NCBI GenBank assembly: GCA_024663395.1
Contig: JANFAH010000007.1
Span: 2,356,001-2,420,000, forward strand
Reading direction: 5' to 3'
Length of the DNA stretch: 64,000 bases
Source: Pisolithus tinctorius
Lineage: Eukaryota; Basidiomycota; Agaricomycetes; Boletales; Pisolithaceae
Of this stretch, positions 12,001-24,227 are shown one piece after another (positions within the stretch are counted from its first letter, which is position 1; every line of letters starts with the position of its first letter). The translations under genes were made by a program, and so were the position numbers. A model generated the notes under the pieces. The model did not search any database. It was not told where the DNA came from and saw only the letters and a program-made list of their open reading frames with translations.

Positions 12001-12878
12001 TTTTGCATGTACAGATAGTCCGCTGTGAGGAATCCACATTCCTTGGATGCGTAAGCCCCTATCATTAACCGTTCCGTGACTATTGTTACGTCCGCTCCCC
12101 TCTCGTGTCCACCGTTGTTCATGCGCTACCTTCCCACGCCCTCGCTCCCTCTCGTGCAATGCTGTACCCACAGCCGCTGTGCACCGGTTGTTGTTTTTCC
12201 TCGGACTCTTTCTCTTATCACGGTCTCTGTTCCCTTGGTGCTTGTAGTGTACCCTCGGCCTCTGTTTGGCCTGTCTTCTGTGTACATGCTGTCGCGTGGC
12301 TTTCCCTTACTGTAGCCTGTCTTACTTAGGTTCCGGGTTTGCCTGGACTATAAAACCCTGTACTTAGGTACAGAATGATACCTTTTGGCACTCGGAAGGT
12401 CACCATGAGTTTCCTTTACACTTTGTCTACACCGCACATCTCGCATTCCGCCGTGCACGAACTACGTATACTGCTCGCACCGCTCGCATTGCCAGTACTA
12501 CTCCGCAGACCATGCCATGCACGTCACGAAACACTTCCGCTACAAAGCGCTGGGCCTCTCCTTCTAGTCCCGACAGTCCAGAATCCCTTGGGACGAACAA
12601 TTCGTTCCCTTCATTTTTATTGTTGTTATCTAAGCCATCTAGCTCGTATTATACAGCTACTTGGACTTTTCCTACACCGCGTTCCCCCTGGACCACTTTT
12701 CCACAGGAGAAACACTTGATATCTGCTGTGGACATTAGTAGTAACTTTGTTTTTTTTGTCTGTGAGGCCCACCACTAACTTTTTAGGATGTTTTTGATTG
12801 GATTCATCCGAGTCAAAAGCATGTCTTGATGCGTCATGCCTCTTCCATCTCTTTCCACCCCCTTCCACCATTACTGAC
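12001..12878. other. Central intergenic region of TE1
   Basis: No coding signal is convincing. A TATAAAA box near 12350 sits between the two divergent pseudogenes and may be part of a bidirectional promoter. I looked for a solo LTR here because of a TGTTACG start near 12084, but found no matching end. Confidence 0.35.
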
Positions 12879-14300
12879 ATGTCCACTGTATCTGACATGT
12901 TCTCATTTGACAACATCGATCCCACCCTACTTGCACTATCTGAGCATGAACCTCCAGCACCAAAGCAGAAGGCTGAAGTACCAGTGCCAAAGCGTAATGC
13001 AGGTGACACTGGTCTGTATGCTGGATGTGATCTCGCTGGCCAGAAGCTAGTGTGTCTTTTTAACCCATATGTGTCACCTCACACTGCACTCAAAGTCGGG
13101 ATCGCTGAGTCCCATGGTTGAGAGCAGGATATTGACATGTCACTAGCCCTGCCCTTCATTAACCAGCATCACTGATTTTTGTTGACATGTAGGGGCCTTG
13201 AAGAATTTTCACACTATGTCACCACCTATGAAGCAATCCTCATACATCTCCCCTGGCTGGAAGATGCAGTTAGGGCCTGTTCCCTGGACAGCAATGATTT
13301 CACAAAGATCACTGATAAGGTAAATCACAAGTGTGCATATATGCAATAAAATGGTAACATTCATGTCTAGATAACAACGGGAATGAGCGAACAACGATCA
13401 ATGGATCTCTCAACTGTAAAACACACAGGCTTAGCATATGTCCCATTCAACATGGATGGGAAGTTCATCTTTGACCCTCCAATACCAAAAACTGAAGATA
13501 AATCCAACCAAGGGTTCAATCACCCACAACTTGCATGCCTTCTGTGCCCACACAAGAAGGTGGAGATGTTTGACAGGAATCCAGATGCATAAGTGTAATA
13601 TATTTTCTTGTTTTCATAATTTACTCAGAAGGATTTGACAGTGTGATGGCGGGCCTTCAAGATGGTTCTATTCCAGTGACGACATTCAACTGGCCAATGT
13701 TTTTCTATGAAGACAGTGTATATGACCCAGAAGACCAGTTGAAAGGGCTCTTCCAGGGTCACATTGCTTGGCAGGTGAGTAACTTTGCATTGGCATATGT
13801 TCATAATTGACTGCTTTCCAGTTTTACGTGCATTTGTTTATTGGACCAAGTGCAGCTTAAAACGGTTGTGTTACAAGCAACACATCAAAGAAATCGAAGA
13901 ACTGTGCCTGGAACCTTCTGAGAGTCACACTGCATATCATTGCATATGTACACATAATTGTAAGTGTCATTCCCACCAGTCTCAAGTTGTCTGACACTAA
14001 CCATAATTGAGGCATATCTTCTGAGAGTCACACTGCATATCATTGCATATGTACACATAATTGTAAGTGTCATTCCCACCAGTCTCAAGTTGTCTGACAC
14101 TAACCATAATTGAGGCATATCTTACTCTGAGTTTGGTGCCCAAATGGGCCAATGAATTTGGAGACGTTGACCTGCAGGCAATGTCATGGACAATCATCAA
14201 GATGTTCGAGCATTCAGATGACTGGACACACGAGACCCTTGAGTGGTGGAACATGTACATTGTCCTCACCATAAGCATGCCAAATGCATACTGGACTTAA
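12879..14300 (+). pseudogene. DUF6698-like pseudogene inside TE1
   Basis: Blocks in order are MSTVSDMFSFDNIDPTLL, YEAILIHLPWLEDAV, IFDPPIPKTEDKSNQGFNHP, a short MAGLQDGSIPVTTFNWPMFF block with YEDSVYDPEDQLKGLF after it, YVHLFIGPSAA and MSWTIIKMFEHSDDW. The GFNHP, W-P-x-F-x-Y-E and h-F-h-x-P-S blocks parallel the intact DUF6698-type gene at 59542-61005. An intron donor is mutated (ATAAGT for GTAAGT near 13590), a TAA follows GPSAA near 13858, and a 103-bp duplication disrupts the 3' part. Its position between the TE1 ends, divergent from the transposase, makes it the second gene of the element. Confidence 0.65.
13915..14120 (+). repeat. 103-bp tandem duplication
   Basis: The segment starting CTTCTGAGAGTCACACTG at 13915 is repeated at 14018 with a period of 103 bp and almost no differences. 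This implies a recent event. It interrupts the DUF6698-like pseudogene. Confidence 0.9.
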
Positions 14301-14314
14301 TTATTGTTAGGCAT

Positions 14315-15041
14315 TGTCACACACCAAAGGTGTTGTGGACATGGTTACAGCTGACTCTGCCTAACTCATTGACAAGTTGCGCACAATGCCCAAGCATGCA
14401 GATGAAGACTAAAGGCCTCATGCATAGAAAGACTGTGGCGACCAAAGAACGTCCTTCTGGAAGTCATACTGACAAGGAGAACATGCTGACCAAGCTGCAT
14501 GGGACGAGACGGGGCTGACAACAACAGGATGAACCAGGGGGCTTCAGGATGGAAGCTGGTGGGAACACCTGGCAGATATATGTAGCCACTGTCTCTGGCA
14601 AATGAGACAAGCGAGATGATCGATGAAGAGGTGGCCATGATTGATGGACTTAGCAAAATGAGCATCTGATGGATGGAGTGCTGTAGAAATGTGCAGGGTG
14701 TGAGGATCCTCTCCAAATTTGGAAGGAAGAATCATGGGGCTGAGCACTTTAAGCGAGTGTGGGAATGGAGTCAATATCTTTGGAAATGGTGGAGATATGA
14801 TGAAAACTGGAATGCCATACACAGGTGCTAAAAACCTTTAATGTGTGCTTAACTTGCTTCCTCTTTTCTCTTTAGCACTGATGACTCATTCTTGTGCGAA
14901 GGATGACTGTTAACGTCTGACAGTCTTTCTATGCATGAGGCCTTTAGTCTTCATCTGCATGCTTGGGCATTGTGCACAACTCATCAACAAGTTAGGCAGA
15001 GTCAGCTGTAACCATGTCCACAACACCTTTGGTGTGTGACA
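14315..15041. repeat. 122-bp inverted repeat with 483-bp loop in TE1
   Basis: The arm at 14315-14436 is the reverse complement of 14920-15041 with few mismatches. The loop (14437-14919) has no recognisable gene. The structure could be a remnant of a nested inversion, or a source of hairpin RNA. Confidence 0.85.
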
Positions 15042-15177
15042 CCAAATTGCACACTTCTGTATTTGTTTGGTATGCTTCTTGCACAGTCCTGTATTTGTCT
15101 GGCACACTAGAGTTGTATCTTGTCAGTGCAGTTGTACTAATATAATTGTGATTGGTTGTCTATTTGTATGAAACCAA

Positions 15178-15420
15178 GGATCTAGTAAGCCCTAGCAAGA
15201 CATGGCCTGTTGCAATGCCTAGTAAGGCTGGTTGAGCAATGCAAGGCCTAGTAAGGCCAGAGAGGTCATGCGAGACCAAGCAGGGCCAGGCAGATCCTGC
15301 TAGCCCCATAGGATTCTGCTAGACTGGTAGCACGAGAGGTTGCTAACTAGGTCCTGCTAACCTAGCAACGTCTACTATGCTGAGTAAGCCTAGTAAGGCC
15401 TAACTCGGCCTTGCTAGACT
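15178..15420. repeat. TE1 right subterminal repeat array
   Basis: Dense CCTAGTAAGG and CCTAGCAAG motifs mirror the left array at 8090-8340 and end just inside the right terminal inverted repeat. Confidence 0.6.
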
Positions 15421-15438
15421 CGGACACGTTTGCTGATG

Positions 15439-16129
15439 AGGATCTCATACTAAACACAATTCAGAGGAAGTTAATTACAGCCTCAGGATTGTCTCCTGAA
15501 GTACTACAGTTTGTGAGGCAATAACTTTCCCCCACGCAGTGATCTTTAAAGTTCTTGAGTTTTGGACCAGTCGGGCCTCCCCCAAATCCTCGCGGAAATG
15601 GCTGGCAATCATCGACACGCACGTATGACGAGTAACCACTGCATCACAAGCACTAGCCTCATCGTTTGATTTGTACACGTCCTACATTCTTTTCCACCGG
15701 CATCTACTCTGTGGTGGTAAAGAGGCGCGGCCACTTGATCACTAATCAGAAGACCTGTCAAAAGTCAATCCGCCAAGGTGATGTTCCAAGCCCCTCCAAG
15801 TCCGGTAAGGTTCCGCATGCAGACATCCTCCTCATCCTCAGGAGCCTCATATTGTACTAAACAACATAAGCTAAGAAGGCACATGTCGACAACTGACATT
15901 TACGTCGTGCCATTGCAGTGCGGTGCTGTCAATTTTATTCGCGTGGGTTCTATCGGTTTCATTTTACTCTCAAATGCCCGAACGCCGGGGTACTCTTCCC
16001 TCGATGATTCCCAACCCTGTAATACATACTTATCGGGTGAGTATTAAGCACTGTTCTATTTGTGGACATCATCATCAGGAACGTACAATAAATTCCACAT
16101 ATTCATCAGGGACACAGGTGACTATGTAC
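15439..16129. other. End of S1 and copy-1-specific junction
   Basis: Up to about 15875 the sequence matches S2 (33353-33779). From 15876 to about 16129 it is unlike any other part of the window. No gene is supported. Confidence 0.5.
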
Positions 16130-16357
16130 TGCAGCGGATACCCCAACTTACAGCCTTATCAAGGAAATTCCCATATGCAGACATCCTCCTCCTTGCTTGT
16201 AAGCAAATGGAATGGGACAATAGCAATAGCACGTCGGAACCATGTGTCGTGCACCCGATAAGTCTCCGCCAACCTCTTCCATCACTAGCGCGTCGTACAC
16301 CCCTCACAACTTAAAAGGCGATGGAAACCGCCATTTCCCCCTCACCGCTAGTCAGCT

Positions 16358-17089
16358 ATGGATCTTGCTATCCAATTCATATCACAGCTCACCCCCTTTG
16401 CCAGCATACGTGCAACCGACGACTATGCCCAGGTCCTAGCACAGTTGGTCGAGTACTGGGAATGGGATATTGATGCTGTATGTCACACCCTCTTCCCGTT
16501 CCGATGTCCTCTCATGTCCTGACAGTATCGAAGCTACCTGAGGTATGCTAACGTTACTACATGTATTGCTTTTATCCCAACGTTGCCTATACAGCCCAAA
16601 CATTCGCACCGACAACACTTTTGTAGTGCTATCTGCACTCGTCTTCCTCACTATGGCAGAGTGGATGCACTTGCTTTACAGTAGGTTGACCCCCAAGGAG
16701 TTCCAGGTAAAGACCCATTCTTTCCCCCACGTATTCCTGTTGGTCGATCCCGATCCGGGCAGGAACGTATCTGTACCATGGGTCACTGCACCTTTGCTAT
16801 CCTTGCTGCTATTCCCCGCCTGGGCCTCGTCATCATTCGCAACGTCGAAATTGTCGTGATAGCAGACTCCCCGGCTCTCGCATGTGGCCTTATAGTGGCG
16901 AGCATGTTTCCTGCGCTGATATTCCCACTGATACTGTTAGGCATTCAAAAAATACAAGGGTGGATCGCCAATAGAAGGGGACAGCGTACACCCGAGCACA
17001 ACAGAGCTGAGGACACATCTGTGGCGGTGACAGGTCACTCTGAGAGCCAGCAGGTGCGACCGAGGCTTATGTACCTTGATGTTCATTGA
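16358..17089 (+). CDS. MP-C: small multi-pass membrane protein
   Basis: The gene has the same four-exon plan as MP-A: ATG at 16358, tiny second exon, CAG-ended third exon, and last exon ending at 17089. All splice signals are canonical. The protein starts MDLAIQFISQLTPF, keeps the WEWD motif and three hydrophobic segments, and ends in a polar HSESQQVRPR tail. It is closest to MP-E and MP-D, and more diverged from MP-A and MP-B. A TTAAAAGG box and an upstream overlapping ATG precede it. No function is known. Confidence 0.7.
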
Positions 17090-20000
17090 CGTGACAGCCA
17101 GAGCGAGCTTATCACTGATGGTGTCGAGTCACCGGTTTGTCACAACTGTTCGTCTGAGGGACGAAGTGGATTCGACCTAGCAATTGAGGAACGTGACTAA
17201 CGTTGTCATATCGCTGGTCTGTCTCGCACAACATCTGCTTCACACCACTTCGTTCGGGCCAGAGAAGATATGGTTTCAACGTATACGATCCTTCTATATA
17301 TAATATGCTGCGTTGTATCCCACATTTTCTGTTCGTTTCCTTCAGTGTATACCTGTTTGCGCAATGCCTATATACATCATACCTTCTGACGAATTGTGTG
17401 GCACGGTTCTTTCAATGAGCGAGCCTTTAGATCTAGACTATCATAGTGTTCGGGAAGTAAAACCTGTAGATTTACCCATGTCTAGCTGGCGGTGGGGGAA
17501 GATCACTTGGTTGTGACGTGTAAGGTGTCCGGGGGCAGCCGGGACTCATGCGCGCAATGCCCAACGACCCTTGTACATGGTTCCCAATGCTCGTCGATCC
17601 GTCAACTGTCAGAATGGCTGCCCCTCATTGGATCAAACTGAAGGCCAGTACAATGCACGTCCGGTGAACCACATCGGGTCTTCCATTTGTCGACATTGCA
17701 CGTTCCGGTCGTAGTGAGTGCTTTCGAACTCGATTAACTTTCTAAATGCAGATACGTTGAACCCCGAACACGTTGAGTCGTGCTGAGTCGTGCTGGGCTA
17801 TGCTACTTACAATAGTGCCGAGGAGACATAGAATTTCGAACGGGGAGTATGGTACGCATGCCAGTTCGTAGAATTTAAGCTATCAGCGTAACTTCGTTCT
17901 CCAGTCTACCACACACACAATCTGCGAATTCTCTGGTGCGCCGCTGAGCCACGGGTTGCACATGCCACCAGCCAATCCAGACCATCTACGCAATCGTAAT
18001 AGGTACCTGGTCCAATTCTTGTGCAATGACCATGTTAGGGCTTGCCCTGATCAACCAGCTATCATTTTTTCACTTCTGACATCTCTTCGGTGGTGCCTCT
18101 GAATGTATCAGGTGTATGTCTCCTGCTCAGTTTTGTCCACTCACTCTCCATGCCAGTCAGCAAATGTCGTACTAACTATTCTATCAAACTCGAAACGATT
18201 TCGATCTGGACCGCGAACTATAAAAGAGAAGTTTCAGAACATCACTCGTAAAGTCTGGCAACAGAGTCTGTTAACCCCAGGTGGATCAAACAGCCCGCGA
18301 ACGAGCATCTTTCAATGCACGGTCGCATCCGACAAATTCCTGCTGCATGAGATTGGCCTCATTGTATCTTACGAGGCGGACGACGTCGGTCATCCTCATC
18401 AGCGATCCCGAATGCGACGATATCTGACTTGAGTGTACGTAGGTCGATCGCCGATCATGTCTGTAATTTTGATATATCCCACGGGCAGATCCAACTCTTA
18501 AATGCCTGAACCATCATATCGTGGGGTTGGAATGCCTCCGAGCGTCGGGTCGGGTGACTTAGGGAAGAGTCTGTCAGCGTCCTCTGCGAACCTCACGCAC
18601 ATCGCGGTAACAGCTCATGAATAGCCTTTGACCCTTCAATCAAGCACCGTGATACCTAACTTCTCTCTCCTCAGTGCAGCTGTTGGTTACCGTAGACCAA
18701 TGCCGCATTTCACGGGGAACCACTCCGCCAGCGTATACCTGCTGGCTTCCAGTGGTCGAACTCACGCTGCTAAGCAAGGCCTCACTTCGCTGACCTTCAA
18801 GCTGAAACACTAGCCTTACGGCGCCTTACCGTAAGCTTCGAGCATACACTGATCTTACTCTTAAGTCATGTCCTCGACCTACGATATGTATCAACTCTAC
18901 CGTGGTGCGTGCTTTCTTAGCTCTCAACAGTCAAGGTGACTGGTATACGTATTCTAAAGCGTGATGCATGTCCGACCGCAACATGTGAATGGCCCTGCAC
19001 TTCAGTTTGCTTCCCGTCTTCAATCTCGCACTTCGAGCTCAACCATATTTTCAAATCTCAGCCTCTGAGTGCCTTCTAAATCGAGTAAGTTTCTGCATTC
19101 GGACATCCTCCTCATCTTCGGAAGGTCTGCTGTCGGTATCAGTACTTGAATTCAGGTAAGAATGCTGTGACTATACGTGTGAGTGGCATGCACATGGGGG
19201 TTCCGAGAACCCTGACAACCTTCCGTTCTAGAAAATTTAAAATTTCTATATGCGGACATCCTCATCATATCTGGGACGTGATGACAGTCGATGCCTTCTC
19301 CAATCATCGACAAAAGAAGCCCCCCCAAATTCCAGGGCAACGCCCCGATGATTCTGTACGTCCCTTACTTTCCTTGTTTGAGGGGAGCGTGAAACGAGGA
19401 CGGGTCCGGCTTTGCCCCTGCTAGTCAGTTATTTCCTGGAAGTCATCCTTGCCATCAATGCAAACGTAGATTTCGATTACCTCTTTCTCCGCCTTACTGA
19501 CTATCGACACAACGTGTCACCATCGCCTTCGACCTCGACATACATCCTCGTGCATGTGTCCGTGTATTACCGTATGTACCATTTTTGCATGTTATGGCTC
19601 TTGTCAAATATTGTACACAGAAGCCAAATCTGCGCATCGAGAACACCTCCATACTGCGCACTCGCGTTTCTCGCCAGAGTGGGCCGGGCGATACCCGGTA
19701 GCCAGTCAATTCAGGATCAACGGATGCGCATTGGGCTTATACTTGCGTACATATCTTGGGGTGCGTTGGCGTGGTCACCAGCCATCGACGGTACAAACTT
19801 TGATTAATGACGCAGACACCTCCCTATGTCCGTGCACCGGTGAAAGTTTCAATCCAACGACCGAGGAACACACTTGGATTCGTTACTTTGGCGGCATGAT
19901 CAGGTACCTGTCTCATGAATCGTTATCAGAGCAGGGGTAGCACTCCTGAGTTGTGTCGCGCTGTTGTCTGCGTCGGGTTGGGCGTTACTTTGTAATTCCG

Positions 20001-20262
20001 CAGTGCGTGGAGCGGACCATGTGTCCAGGATTACCTGTTTCGTTGGTTATGAATACACCTCAAACGCATGCGACAGACCTACATACCTCCATCGATCAAT
20101 CAGATGGCGCAGTTTCCTGTGAATCTCACATGTAGATCCTGAAACCACCTTGAACACCGCATTCCGATAAAGCTAAACTAGAAATGAAGTACTGACAGGG
20201 TCCGGTCGTTCCTTAAAACGGCCTCATGTGATGCGCGTCCACTAACCAGTGCTTACCTTGTG
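17090..20262. other. Conserved U spacer between MP-C and H1
   Basis: About 3 kb is conserved in the MP-E and MP-F copies. Several open frames (such as 18103-18432 and 19554-19940, plus strand) have counterparts in copy E, some with indels in multiples of three. None keeps start, stop and frame in all three copies. I see no family resemblance and cannot call a gene. Two copies of the GACATCCTC motif lie at 19094 and 19247. Confidence 0.4.
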
Positions 20263-20270
20263 CATAAAAG
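20263..20270 (+). promoter_or_regulatory. TATA-like box of H1
   Basis: CATAAAAG lies 72 bp before the H1 start codon. Identical boxes sit at 47693 (H2) and 52008 (H3), each about 75-80 bp before its ATG. A degraded form (CATAAACG) occurs before the H4 remnant. Confidence 0.55.
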
Positions 20271-20341
20271 CCATTCTGTTGCACGATCGTGCTAATTGCC
20301 CCTCAACCAGCTATCGCAACGAACCGATCCCTTCGCTTATC

Positions 20342-23151
20342 ATGTCCTTCAGTTACCTTCCGTCGCATTCAGAGAATGCATACCCGAGCATACTCACCAA
20401 CTCTTCCGATGGTGACCGGCGCGTTACCCAGCGTGGGTGGGGTCCGTCGTCGCTCGTGCCCAACTTCGATACTCCACTCATGTCCAAGGACGCCGCATAT
20501 ACAAGCTTCCAACGTTCGCATTCTGGTGGCAGTTTGGAAGGACTTGACAGTAGCACCAGCACGGTCGTCCGGATGTCCCAGGATGTTAACACTGTGTGAG
20601 TGGGCTGTATGACGCGGACACGCGGTTTTCATCGACGATGAGGGTGACCTTTTAGCAGCAAGTCCCAGCAGGGTAGCGTCTTAGCGGATGACGAATGCTT
20701 TATCCGACGGCGGTCTGAAGGGAAACCGCTAAAAGAATGGAGGATGGTGTTTATCTGCGATGTTATTAAGAACTTAATGGACGACGTGCACTACCCCTGC
20801 CGGTTGCGAAAAGCGCTCTGGCTCAGGCTGATTGAGGGGGATGTGGACGACGACGTGTGGCTTTGGGTCGACGGCGATGAAGAGTGGCTCCGATCCGAGG
20901 AACCAGGTTGGCATTCGCTCTATGATTGGAGGCTTGTGGGAGAGGATTGGGTCAACGCTGAGTCAGCTCTGCGCCGTCGCGTCGCTCAGCGGCGATATCC
21001 ACCCGCAACTGCCAGGAACCAAAAAGTGCGCAGTGCCACACCAGGACAGCGCCTTTGCGCCATTGCCTGGTTAATCGCCAGCTCCAAAGAGGTGGCAGAG
21101 CTGTTCGCCTCTCATGGCTGTACTCCCCCCACGCTCAGTTCTTCACTCATAGCATTCACTCTCGAGCCTATCATTGGCAAGTACTGGGAAGAGTTTCCTT
21201 CTCAAACCGGTGCTTGGGAGAATGCCATCGCAAAGGCCAAGGGGGATGGATGCATATGCTCTCCAGCAGATTGTCCTGGTATGGAAGAGTGGTTCGATGT
21301 GGTAGTTTGGTTGGAGGAAAAACCTCCCATCTTGGAGGTGGGTTACCAATCCTGCGAGCGTTGTCGGTCTTTGTAGGTCTAGCTTCACATCACATCTTTG
21401 CCTTGGTATGCCTGACCACTCGCAAGTGTCAGGTCCCGATACGAGGACATAACTACCGAACACACGGCGATTTTGCATGTCTCGTTGCTGGATGCCTTTC
21501 ACGACTCCTTTCCCTATTTCTATGACCTACAATGCGCCGTACGGCTTCCAAGTCCAACAGCAAAGCGAATGGCGGAAGGAATACTGGAACCTTTGATGAA
21601 GGAACATGGCTTGGACATGCGATATCTTCCATGTGTCAACAAATACCCGCAACCCTTGCGGGAGCGTGTTGCGGAGCTGATTTGTTCACCAGATAATAAC
21701 TCGGAGTCGGAGTTGGCCAAACTTCAATTTCCTGATAACATCTTTGACGGCGCACATGACCCTTGGAAGGTGCTAGGCATAGTTGCATTGATGGCTTGCG
21801 ATCAAAGCGATTGCAAGAACACAGAACGGCATGACCAGGACTGGCACAAGACCTTTTCGTTTATTCTTCGCCACTCCCGTGAATGCTTTGATATGCCCGC
21901 GCTCCCCCAGTTGTCTTCTACGAGCGTCAGGCTTTGCCGTGAACTTGACCGGGACTATTCTGAGGATCTTTTCTTTACTAACCAGTCCAACAAGGACGAT
22001 GACTCTGACTGGGTCCCCTCTGACCACGATGACCGACCGCTGCGCCTCAGTACTGTCGTCTTCGTTGCTGTAGCAATGTTCCTTCGGAGCAACGACATCG
22101 GTTTCTCTTCTTGTCAGAAGTGCCGAGCGATCTGTATGAAGTCCTTGGCTGATGCATCATCATCCGCGGGCTTCGAGGTGATAGAATCTGGTAATGACAC
22201 GCAGGGAGGGGGCATGTCTTTATCAATTCAGCGGCCCTTGGAGGTCAACATTCCGGAACCTGCGGGGATGGACGAATCCACCACCACGCTACGTAATCGA
22301 TCTCCTTTGAAAGATGAGGTGAAGTTGCGAGTGGTTGCGGAACTCTTCAAATTGGTCTGTCTACTGAGTGTCTTGCGTGGCACTTTCACTTAACAAGTTC
22401 ATTACCAGAGGAAGTGCCTTGAATCTCGTGGTTTGAATGCATCCAACCGTTTCCGCCGTTCGGGTGGTGACAATAGCCCATGTCTTGAGTCCGTCATGCT
22501 CACTCGATTCTGAAGTGCCTCGCGACTAACTAGGAATGCAAGGGAAAGCACCTTACTAAGACATTTACCGGCAAACAGTAGCTCCTCGGGGCTACCCAAG
22601 TCGGACAAGGTGGAGGAAATAAAGAAAAAACTTCTTTATATGCTCGGTAAGTCAATGGCCATGGACCGCTCTTGTTCATGCGATCTGACATAACTAGGAG
22701 AGCTTAGTTTACCTTGCAAACGCTTGCCATGGTCTACCCTCGAGCAAGAGCTAGAGAAAAATGGGTATGCATTGGTCAATTGGCCTACTGGAGTTCGTAA
22801 ACGCGGGAACAAAGGAATTCATGACCTGAGTGCAGTGGATGTCAACAAACTCTACGATGCTATTACGTGTACAGACGAAACTCGCCGTCTGCATATTCGT
22901 TGCCGCCCATCAGCATTGACAGGTACTTGTGGCGAATCTCACCACTACGTTTGCTCATTCCGATCATACTAGTTGTGCCAGTACAGCCAATAGAATGCAC
23001 TTCACCTGTTGCATCGCGTTCAAAGCGCCCCGCAGAGGCACATGATTTGCACGGTCACCCATCGAAAAGAATTCGGTTCAAGGACATGACTAGTAAAGTC
23101 ATGCAACAGAACCTAAGTGAACTTCGGGGGGATGGGATGACTGGTCCATAA
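20342..23151 (+). CDS. H1: large orphan protein, complete seven-exon copy
   Basis: Exons 20342-20595, 20656-21372, 21433-22354, 22409-22488, 22534-22646, 22698-22922 and 22973-23151 join in frame to 829 residues. The N-terminal ~85 residues are Ser-rich. An acidic WLWVDGDEEWLRSEEP stretch follows, then cysteine clusters (CERC; CICSPADC; CQKCRAIC) that could bind metal. A conserved block near the C-terminus reads LVNWPTGVRKRGNKGIHDLS. A basic KRIRFK near the end looks like a nuclear signal. I recall the NWPxGV..RKRGNxGIHDLS block in uncharacterised Agaricomycete proteins, but no function is known. All seven exon phases add up, which strongly supports a real gene. Confidence 0.8.
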
Positions 23152-24227
23152 GCCTTGCGGTTAGATTGTCGTTGCGCCGCTATCCTTTGTAACTACGTGT
23201 AAGTTATGTGTCGTCATAAAATGTTCCAGAGGCCTAGTGTGTACTATAAAGAATCGAGTGGATCTATCGTGAAGAATGAGAACTCTGATGTCCGAGCCCA
23301 GCAAAATGGGCCGCCTAAGTTACAACATGACTAGTATCACGTTGGCGGATGCCTGGTAATCCACCTACTTATCGCAGCTCGTTTCAACACCCCAATGACA
23401 GCTCAGGGTTCCCCCCTGCTAAGTGAAGCATGCCTTGTCCTCCGCCCACATAGGGACATCCGTTACGATTATTATTACAAGTCGTGGTGCGCGTTTTTTG
23501 TTCCTAGAGAACCTACGCGACTTAAGTGAATTCTGGTTGGCGTGGTGGGAAAGGACGCCTCGATCCGAACAAGTGGAGAGGCACGAAATGAGGAGAAAGA
23601 TTAGATAGTCAATGTTGTATCGATTCCGCGAATCGCAAGCCGTCGAATTCGGCCTCGGTACGCGGGCAGACTGACGGCTTAAGATGGCGAGCGCGTGCAA
23701 CAGCTTACGGGTGCCATATCGAACCACCACTCATATACCTGTCTATGGCCGTTTCATTTCTCTGTGGTGGAGATCCTCCTCATCTTCGGCCAGTTGATGG
23801 ACGCGCGATCAGTACTGTAAGGAATGCATTTAAGCAGCCATGTGCTGTGTCTATGCAGTTCCCTAGCTTCCTTTACATAACATCGCCCGTCGGAGATCTG
23901 GTAGTGTGCACGACAGAATTCTGGGTGTGCATCAGCAAAAGAGAGGGAAAGGAAAATAATCACTGCAGCTGGTAGAATGAGGGAATGATGCGATTGGGTT
24001 GCACAGACGACACAAAAAAAGCGCCCAGTGGAGAGAAAAAAATCGTCGATCTCGCAGGGCTTGAAATATAAGTAACGCCAAGTTTGAGCACCCAGGCCCG
24101 GTGGGACTGAAGGTTCAGTTAGCATTCTGCAGACGTCTACAGAATAGTTTGAAATCGTGATCATGTAAAGTGACCCTTTTTTATACTTTTCTCAAGTTGT
24201 TCCCATCCTAAGGCAAGCTCGGGATAT
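23152..24227. other. Region downstream of H1 with remnant X
   Basis: No gene is supported. Positions 23757-23990 (remnant X) resemble 57440-57600, including AGATCCTCCTCATCTTCGG and the following bases. X lies after H in both places and so marks the end of the U module. Confidence 0.5.

Larger units (their letters stand above)
8057..15438. mobile_element. TE1: 7.4 kb TIR DNA transposon (Plavaka/EnSpm-like), degraded
   Basis: The left end begins CATCAGCAAACGCGGACA and the right end, reverse-complemented, begins CATCAGCAAACGTGTCCGA. The bases AG flank both ends as a probable 2-bp target duplication. S2 at about 33350 has an uninterrupted site of matching length, so both boundaries are supported by an empty allele. 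Inside each end, arrays of CCTAGCAAGG-like motifs (8090-8340 and 15178-15420) resemble the subterminal repeats of EnSpm/CACTA elements. The element carries a decayed transposase gene on the minus strand and a decayed DUF6698-like gene on the plus strand. Confidence 0.85.
822..15875. repeat. Segmental duplication module S, copy 1 (S1)
   Basis: Apart from the TE1 insertion at 8057-15438, this block aligns almost base for base with 26461-33779. Both hold transporter, kinase, WD40 region and MP gene in the same order and orientation. The left edge falls at the 5' end of the transporter's last intron. The right edge falls at about 15875, after which copy 1 continues with unrelated sequence and copy 2 enters a U module. 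By eye the copies differ by roughly five percent plus small indels. Confidence 0.9.
16130..23990 (+). repeat. U module copy 1 (MP-C, spacer, H1, X)
   Basis: This block aligns with 34377-38257 plus 47435-49657, with 49658-54881, and in part with 24880-26460. The order is MP gene, about 3 kb spacer, H gene, short X remnant. It is the only U copy with every part present and uninterrupted, so it serves as the reference for the others. Confidence 0.8.

Noticed and set aside
12084..12790. Possible solo LTR inside TE1 (TGTTACG start, TATAAAA box)
   Set aside because: No matching end and no flanking target duplication could be found.
18103..18432. Open frame in the U spacer, related frame at 36372-36680
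   Set aside because: The ends differ between copies and no splice model or family resemblance supports a gene.
19554..19940. Open frame conserved with 37818-38189, indels in multiples of three
   Set aside because: Suggestive, but the MP-F copy has stops throughout and the start codons do not correspond.
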